Assembly: GCF_001540865.1 (NCBI RefSeq) | Contig: NC_033641.1 | Span: 6,312,516-6,376,515 of the forward strand | Direction: 5' to 3' | From: Ananas comosus | Taxonomy: Eukaryota; Streptophyta; Magnoliopsida; Poales; Bromeliaceae | Length of the DNA: 64,000 bases | In this document: positions 57,566 to 64,000 of the stretch, piece by piece | How the letters are laid out: every line of letters begins with the position of its first letter | Position numbering within the stretch: the first letter of the stretch is position 1 | Notes under the pieces: generated by a model | Seen by the model: only the letters and a program-made list of their open reading frames with translations | Databases searched by the model: none | Told to the model about the DNA's origin: nothing | Translations under genes and position numbers: made by a program

Positions 57566-58252
57566 TGTTGTGGTGTCCCTCCTCATGAGGGAGTTATGTG
57601 CAAAATTGCACATATTTTGTTGGACCCATTTTGTTATGTTATGTTGGAGCCATTTGGGCTCATGAGCTAAATAGTTGGGCCAAGATTTATTCCCCACTTA
57701 CTCATATGACTTAAGAGGTTAGAGCTTGGGATGAGAGAGATAGAGAGAAAAAAAAAGTTCTCTATTTTTCTCTTGCAAAAAGGAAAGAGGAGAAAAAGGG
57801 GTAGAGAAGAAAAAGCTATTGGAGGTCACCATTGTTAAGCTTGTTAGAGAAGCTTTTGAAGCCGGGTTCGTGGGGAAGCCAAAGAAGCCCGATTACCTTA
57901 CCGGAAGGTTTTCTTGGGAGGTGTTTCACAAGCAACATTGGTGGTGAGATCTCCCCAATATTTCGCTTTATTTGGAGCAATAGCTTTGATTCTTGTAATC
58001 CATGTCTCTAGTAGTAACTAGAGAGGAATTGTACTCATCCCATTTCATATAGTGGAGTTGTTTGGAGGTGGCCCTGTGGTTTTCCCTTTCTAGGGTTTCC
58101 ACGTAAATTTGGTGTTTGATTTCTTGGTTGGTTTATATTTGCTTTACTATTGCTCTCTTTATGGTGTAGCATGATTGGAATTAATCTACTTTAGGTTATT
58201 TCCATTTGATCTTGCATAGTGGGAGAATTTATATCTCTTTCTTCTCCCAACA
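57566..58252 (+). repeat. 5' LTR of the copia element
   Basis: 687 bases; carries at its 3' side CTCCCAACA and is followed directly by AGTGGTATCAGAGCC. Confidence 0.92.
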
Positions 58253-58296
58253 AGTGGTATCAGAGCCAAGTTATTTGGGTTTGTGCATAGATCAAG

Positions 58297-59003
58297 ATGG
58301 AGTCGGGTACCTCTAGTAGAATGGTGTCACTCAATGGGAACAATAATTGGGCTATTTGGAAACCAAGAATGGAGGATCTTCTCTTTTGTAAAGATTTGTA
58401 CACACCACTTGAAAGTAGTAAACCGAAGTATATGTCCGAGGAAGAGTGGAAGAAACTAGATCGAGTAACGGTGGCCACTATTTGTCAATGGCTTGATGAT
58501 GTTGTATTTCATTTGGTGGCAAATGAGACGTCCGCCAAGTATTTGTCGAAAAAACTCCATGAGCTATATTAAAGAAAAACCGCCGGAAATAAGGCATTTC
58601 TTATTCGAAAATTGGTGAATTTAAAGTACAAGGATGGAACTCCAATATCGAAGTACTTGAATGAGGTTCAAAGCATAGTGAACCAACTCATTTCAATGAA
58701 GATGGTGCTTGATGATGAACTTCAAGCATTGTTGTTGTTAAGCTCTCTACCGGACTTATGGGAGACATTGGTAGTTTCACTTAGTAACTCGGCATCAGAT
58801 GGAATTGTCTCTATGAGTTATGTCACAAGTTGTTTGTTAAATGAAGAAACAAGAAGGAAAGCCTCTCATACATCTACATCGCAAGCTCTTGTTTCGGAGA
58901 ATCGAGGAAGGTCAAAAGGCCGTGATTATGGTGATCGATACAAATCAAGAAGTCAAAACCAAAGAAAGATATTACATGCTACTATTGCAAGAGGAAACGC
59001 CAT
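58297..59003 (+). pseudogene. Copia gag with one in-frame stop
   Basis: Starts MESGTSSRMVSLNGNNNW, the usual start of this copia lineage, with YLSKKLHELY. A TAA at 58570-58572 is the only stop; the same frame goes on (LVNLKYKDGTPISKY, then ALLLLSSLPDLWETL). Near 58980 a frameshift falls in the zinc knuckle, whose cysteines are still visible in another frame. Confidence 0.9.
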
Positions 59004-60681
59004 ATGAAAAATGTATGTTGGACATATAAAAAGGATTTAAAAGAGGGCAAAGTGAAGGAAGAAACAAAGTCCAAAGAAGAGGGAAAGCAAGGAGCTATGG
59101 TAACTCTTAATAGTGATGTTGCTATTATGGGTACATGTAGTCATGAATGTATTAATGTTGCATCTTCTTCTTCAAATGCTGATTGGGTCATTGATATGGG
59201 TGCATCCTTTCATGCAACTCCTCACAAGCACTTCTTCTCATTGTACAAAGCGGGAGATTTTGGACAAGTGAAGATGGATAATAGTGAATCTTCTTATATT
59301 GTAGGGATGGGAGATATTTGTATCAAGACCAATATGGGGGTAAAGCTTATCCTTCGAGATGTTCGCCATCTACCGGATCTTCGTCTTAATCTTATTTCTC
59401 CGGGATGCTTGGATGACGAAGGCAATGCCTCATATTTTGGTGATGGTGCTTGAAAGCTCACTAAAGGATCACTTGTGTTGGCAAGAGACAAGAAGTGTTG
59501 TTCTTTGTATAGAACAAGTGCACATATAGATGGAAGTGTTATTGCGGCTATGGATGATTTGAAGCCGGATTTGTGGCATAGAAGGCTTGGGCACATGAGT
59601 GAAAAAGGAATGCAAATTTTAGCAAGGAAACAAATTCTTCCTCACTTCAAAGGTGCATTTTCTAAACCATGTGAACATTGCTTATTTGGAAAGCACCATA
59701 GAGTTTCTTTTGCAAGTTCTATCTCAAAGAAAAGTAGAGATCTTTTAGATTTAGTTTATTCCGATGTATGTGGACGTATTGAGGTCAAATCTCTTGGTGG
59801 AAATATTTATTTTCTTACCTTCATTGATGATGCTTCTAGAAAAGTTTGGGTTTATTTCTTGAGGTCCAAGATTCAAGTTTTTAATTATTTTCAAATATTT
59901 CATGCCAAGGTGGAGCGGGAGACGAGGAAGCTTTTGAAGTGTCTTCGGACCGATAATGGAGGAGAATATACCTCTAAAGAATTTGCTTCCTATTGCAACA
60001 AGTATGGCATTCGGCATGAAAGAACCGTTCCACGTACACCGCAACATAATGGAGTAGTGGAAAGGATGAATCGAACTATTTTTGAACAGGTTCGAACTAT
60101 GCTATCTATGTCTAAATTGCCCAAGACATTTTGCAGGGAAGCGGTTCGAACAGCTGTTTACTTGATCAATCGATCTCCTTCAATCCCTTTGGATGGTGAT
60201 ATTCCGGAAAGGATATGGACTCAAGAAAATATTTCTTATTCTCATCTAAAGGTGTTTGGATGTAAGGCTTATATGCATGTTGCAAAGGAGGAAAGGTCAA
60301 AGTTAGATGAGAAGACTTTACCATGTATTTTTGTGGGTTATGCCGATGAGGAATTTGGCTATAGATTATGGGATCTCGAAAAGAAGAAAATTGTTAGAAG
60401 CCGAGATGTTGTCTTTTTAGAAGATCAAAATATTGAAGATGTGAAGAAATTAAAAGAAAAACCAAGAGATGCATCAAATGGTGTTGATGATGAGTTACCG
60501 GTCTCTACTACAAGATCTCCACCCATAGTGCTTGATGATGGGGGAGTTGAGGAGCTAGATGCAAATGGAGAAGAACAAAATGCTAGTGATGTTCAAAATG
60601 ATGGAGGTGCAAATAAAGATGATGGTGGCACAAGTGTTGATGATGTTAGTGCTCCAAATGAAGACACCAATGTACATGTTA
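59004..60681 (+). pseudogene. Copia protease and integrase
   Basis: Protease motif WVIDMGASFHATPH near 59190, where DTGAS/DSGAS is DMGAS. A TGA replaces a Trp codon at 59451-59453 in the same frame. Integrase follows with LWHRRLGHMSEKGMQIL, CEHCLFGKHHRVSF, LVYSDVCGRI, TDNGGEYTSKEF, then HNGVVERMNRT; the three acidic catalytic residues seem kept. The frame runs into the hAT-like element at 60682. Confidence 0.92.
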
Positions 60682-61572
60682 CTATGTTGCACAGATACGG
60701 ATACGGGGATACGGATACGACACGATACGGATACGGTGATACGGCAATTCCTAAAACTTCTAGGATACGATACGCGGGATATACTTGAATAAAATATTAT
60801 TTTAAATATATTTAAATATATGTTGATTATATGTAATGATATATTGAGAACAATCAGAATATCTAGACTATATTAAGGAATATATTCTAATATGCATTAA
60901 CTTGTATAATTGTTTTACATATGTTCATAAAAAAAGATAATCAATCATATAAAATAATAATTCAAAAAGTATCAAACCAACTATCATCCAACTTGATCAA
61001 CTGATAACAATAGATATGTAGTTGCACAAACTAGATAATTAGTCATTCAATATACATGTCTGTTTTGTTAGTTCTATTATTAAAATAGTAATAAAAAAAT
61101 ATGGTAGCAATTTAATAGAGAAGTAAAAAAAATCATATTTTCTATAGCCTTTGTTGCTTAATGCTAGGTTGACAAATTAGATGAAAGAGAGTAAATATTG
61201 TGTGAAGATAGAACGAGAGGGAGCGCCTTCTACCATTCAAGAGCAAAAAGATAGATGAAATGACAAATTGAACAGAGATTGGCGTTTTTCTCACTCTTTT
61301 CCTTCTTTCTAATAGGTTTGGACGTGAGTTTTTTAAAAAAATTTTAAGTTTCGATCATTTTAGATCAAAAAAGAATCTGGCCGTGTCCCCCCCGTATCCT
61401 CCCGTATCCCTCACGTATCCGAGCCGTATCCGATATTTTTTTACTTTTTAAAAATGCCGGATACTTCATTCCCGTATCGGACACGTATCGGGCGCGTATC
61501 GGGCGCGTATCGGTATCCGATACGTATCCGATACGGGTACGGCATGAAATTTGAAGTATCCGTGCTTCATAG
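60682..61572. mobile_element. 891-bp hAT-like element, copy 2 (in copia pol)
   Basis: Same ends and same length as 55424-56314. Perfect 8-bp duplication ACATGTTA (60674-60681 and 61573-61580). By eye about four base differences from copy 1. It splits pol between integrase and RT; the copia frame continues after it when one duplication is set aside. Confidence 0.95.
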
Positions 61573-62592
61573 ACATGTTAGAAGATCAACAAGGGAGAGG
61601 CAACCATCAATGAGATATTCCCCAAATGAGTATGTGTTACTCACCGACGGGGGAGAACCGGAGAGCTTTGATGAGGCCATTCTTAGTAAAGACAAAGAGA
61701 AATGGTTGGAAGAAATGCAAGAGAAGATGAACTCTTTGCATGAGAATTGCACCTATGATTTGGTTCTTTTGCCAAAAGGAAAGAAAGCACTCAAAAATAA
61801 ATGGCTGTTTAGATTGAAGAATGAGGAAAAGAATGAACAACCAAGATACAAGGCAAGATTGGTTGTGAAGGGTTTTGCACAAAACAAGGGTATTGACTTT
61901 GATGAGACCTCTCTCCGGTGGTAAAAATGTCATCTATTCAGATTGTTTTGAGCTTAGCCGCTTGTATGGATTTGGAGGTTGAGCAAATGGATGTAAAGAC
62001 GGCATTTCTTTATGGAAGCTTGGAGGAGGAGATATATATGGAACAACTGGAAGGTTTTCAAGTCAATGATAAAGAGCATATGGCTTGTCCGTTAAAAAAA
62101 AGTCTGTATGGCCTAAAACAAGCATCTAGAGCATGGTATAAAAGGTTTGACTCTTTTATGATAAATCATGGGTACACAAGATCTAATTGTGATCATTGTG
62201 TGTATGTGCAAAAATTTGGTGATGATGATTTTTTCATACTTCTTTTATATGTTGATGGCATGTTGCTTGTTGGTCAAGATGTCAAGAAGATTTTTTGGTT
62301 GAAGCAAGAATTAAGTAAGGCCTTTTCTATGAAGGATTTATGTCTGGCACAACAAATCTTGGGCATGAGGATTTATCGTGATCGGAAAGTTAGAACGCTA
62401 TGGTTGTCACAAGAAAGTTATGTTGAAAAGGTGCTTACAAAATTTGGTATGTTTAAGGCTAAAATAGTTGGTTCACCACTTGCTTCTCATTTTAAATTGA
62501 GTTCCAAGCAATGCCCATCAAGTAGCAAGGAAAAAGAGGAAATGAGAAACATTCCTTATGCTTCGGCGGTTGGAAGCTTAACGTATGCATAG
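61573..62592 (+). pseudogene. Copia reverse transcriptase, catalytic Asp lost
   Basis: RRSTRERQPSMRY marks the linker, then KARLVVKGFAQNKGIDFDE, a frameshift near 61915, QMDVKTAFLYGSLEEEIYM and the box LLLYVDGMLLVGQD, where YVDD has become YVDG. Further on SMKDLCLAQQILGMRI and ASAVGSLTYA. The loss of the second Asp would itself inactivate RT. Confidence 0.9.
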
Positions 62593-63230
62593 TGTGCACG
62601 AGGCCGGACATAGCACATGCAGTTGGTGTAGTTAGTTGATTTCTTGCAAATCCCGGCAAAAAGCATTGGGCGGCGGTGAAATGGATTTTAAGATATCTTA
62701 AAGGCTCTTCAAAATTATGTTTATGTTTTGGAAAGGGGGAACCCGTACTAGAGGGCTATATGGATGTGGATATGGCCGGTGATGTCGACTCAAGAAAGTC
62801 TACTTCGGGCTATTTGATTACTTTTGTCGGTGGAGCTATATCATGGCAATCAAAATTGCAAAAATGTGTGGTCTTGTCTACTACGGAAGCGGAATTCATT
62901 GCTATCACCGAAGTTTGCAAGGAAATGTTATGGATGAAGCGGTTCATTTGTGAACTTGGGCTAAAGCAAAGTAAGTATGTTATCTATTGTGATAGTCGAA
63001 GTGCCATTCACTTGTCCAAGAATTTAAGTTTTCATTATAGAAGTAAACACATTGATGTAAGGTATCATTGGATACGTGATGTTCTTGAGAAGAAATTGTT
63101 GGCACTTGAAAAAGTCCACACCAATAAAAATGCATCGGATATGATGATAAAGGCTTTATCTAAGGAGAAGCATGAATTATGTACAAATATGGCCGGGATG
63201 ACAATTTGCTTGGATAGAAACTCTCCTTAT
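62593..63230 (+). pseudogene. Copia RNase H
   Basis: After breaks at 62590-62640, the frame gives MKWILRYLKGSSKLCLCF, YMDVDMAGDVDSRKSTSGY, TTEAEFIAITEVCKEMLW, YCDSRSAIHLSKN and RSKHIDVRYHWIRD. Ends close to the polypurine tract and the 3' LTR. Confidence 0.9.
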
Positions 63231-63248
63231 GAGTCGGGAGGGGAAGTT

Positions 63249-63925
63249 TGTTGTGGTGTCCCTTCTTATGAGGGAGTTATGTGCAAAATTGCACATATTT
63301 TATTGGACCGATTTTGTTGGGTTATGTTGGAGTCATTTGGGCTCATGGGCTAAATAGTTTGGCCAAGATTTATTCCCCACTTACTCATATGACTTAAGAG
63401 GTTAGAGCTTAGGATGAGAGAGATAGAGAGAATCTCTGTTTTTCTCTTGCAAAAGGAAAGAGGAGTAAAATGGGTAGAGATGAAGAAGCTATTGGAGGTC
63501 ACCATTCTTAAGCTTGTTAGAGAAGCTTTTGAAGCCAGGTTCGTGGGCAAGCCAAAGGAGCCCGATTACCTTGCCGGAAGGTTTTCTTGGGAGGTGTTTC
63601 ACAAGCAACATTGGTGGTGAGATCTCCCCAATATTTCTCTTTATTTGGAGCAATAGCTTTGATTCCTGTAATCCATGTCTCTAGTAGTAATTAGAGAGGA
63701 ATTGTACTCATCCCATTTCATATAGTGGAGTTGTTAGGAGGTGGCCCCGTGGTTTTCCCTTTCTAGGGTTTCCACGTAAATTTGGTGTTTGATTTCTTGG
63801 TTGGTTTATATTTGCTTTACTATTGCTCTCTTTATGGTGTAGTATGATTGAAATTAATCTACTTTAGGTTATTTCCATTTAATCTTGCATAGTGGGAGAA
63901 TTTAGATCTCTTTCTTCTCCCAACA
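63249..63925 (+). repeat. 3' LTR of the copia element
   Basis: 677 bases, close to the 5' LTR; followed by TAATA, the repeated target site. Confidence 0.92.
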
Positions 63926-63930
63926 TAATA

Positions 63931-64000
63931 GAGCTAAATTTCTTAACCCGACCAAAGTATTTTGGGTGATGGTTAGACTGAAGAGGTTAAAAGGATTATG
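63931..64000. other. Right edge flank
   Basis: Seventy bases after the target duplication; nothing recognised. Confidence 0.5.

Larger units (their letters stand above)
57566..63925 (+). mobile_element. Ty1/copia retrotransposon, near complete
   Basis: LTRs 57566-58252 and 63249-63925, both TGTTGTGG...CAACA and very alike. The target duplication TAATA is perfect (57561-57565 and 63926-63930). Primer site TGGTATCAGAGCC at 58256; purine tract GAGGGGAAGTT before 63249. The pol frame has few breaks, so insertion is rather recent, yet it is inactive. A hAT-like element interrupts pol (60682-61572). A Tork/Tnt1-like lineage is likely from gag and pol. Confidence 0.95.

Overview
The window is nuclear DNA of a flowering plant. 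Evidence: spliced genes with GT/AG introns, plant-type Ty1/copia and Ty3/gypsy LTR retrotransposons primed by initiator tRNA-Met, MITEs, a TRIM, a tRNA-derived SINE and inserted organelle DNA. The LTR style (repeated ACCGGT palindromes, long TGTAATA...GTGACA LTRs) suggests a monocot such as pineapple, but that is an impression and not a proof. Most of the 64 kb is transposable-element sequence; only two host genes are supported.

Host gene 1 (minus strand, 6542-29511) encodes a protein with four MA3 domains of the plant MRF family (eIF4A-binding, TOR-linked translation factors). It has three coding exons: 29340-29511, 8517-8602 and 6542-8338. Splice phases agree and the predicted protein is 684 residues. 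Intron 1 is about 20.7 kb and is filled by nested elements. These are a Ty3/gypsy element (9165-18871, TSD ATAAT) carrying a solo LTR of another gypsy family inside its gag (10735-13390, TSD TTTTC); a non-autonomous LTR element (19233-27187) carrying a Ty1/copia element (20470-26209, TSD GTCTA), which itself carries a small hAT-like MITE; and a second copy of that MITE (27601-27943, TSD GCCATGAG). The 5' leader has a perfect 14-bp hairpin, an AUG-UAA start-stop and an overlapping upstream ORF.

Host gene 2 (minus strand) is seen only as its last exon (53219-53398). Its upstream exons are not recognisable in the remaining 10.6 kb, so a large repeat-filled intron is likely.

Layout. 1-5156: fragments of copia elements, a gypsy LTR and organelle DNA (mitochondrial trnK, plastid 16S leader, plastid ycf2). 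5157-6541: 3' flank of gene 1 with a SINE. 6542-29700: gene 1 and its intron. 30206-33864: three copies of an undescribed palindromic (foldback) repeat. 33865-46300: a stack of gypsy LTR pieces with few coding remnants. 46300-49771: minisatellite and a MITE-in-MITE nest. 50035-52390: decayed gypsy integrase and 3' LTR. 53219-57519: gene 2 exon, an 891-bp hAT-like element and a TRIM. 57566-63925: a Ty1/copia element (TSD TAATA) with a second copy of the 891-bp element in its pol.

Three single N bases (2004, 48004, 49510) sit exactly where the sequence class changes, and 37-45 kb looks indel-rich, so some junctions may be assembly joins. I found no CRISPR array, operon or novel gene system. The least explained structure is the foldback cluster at 30-34 kb.
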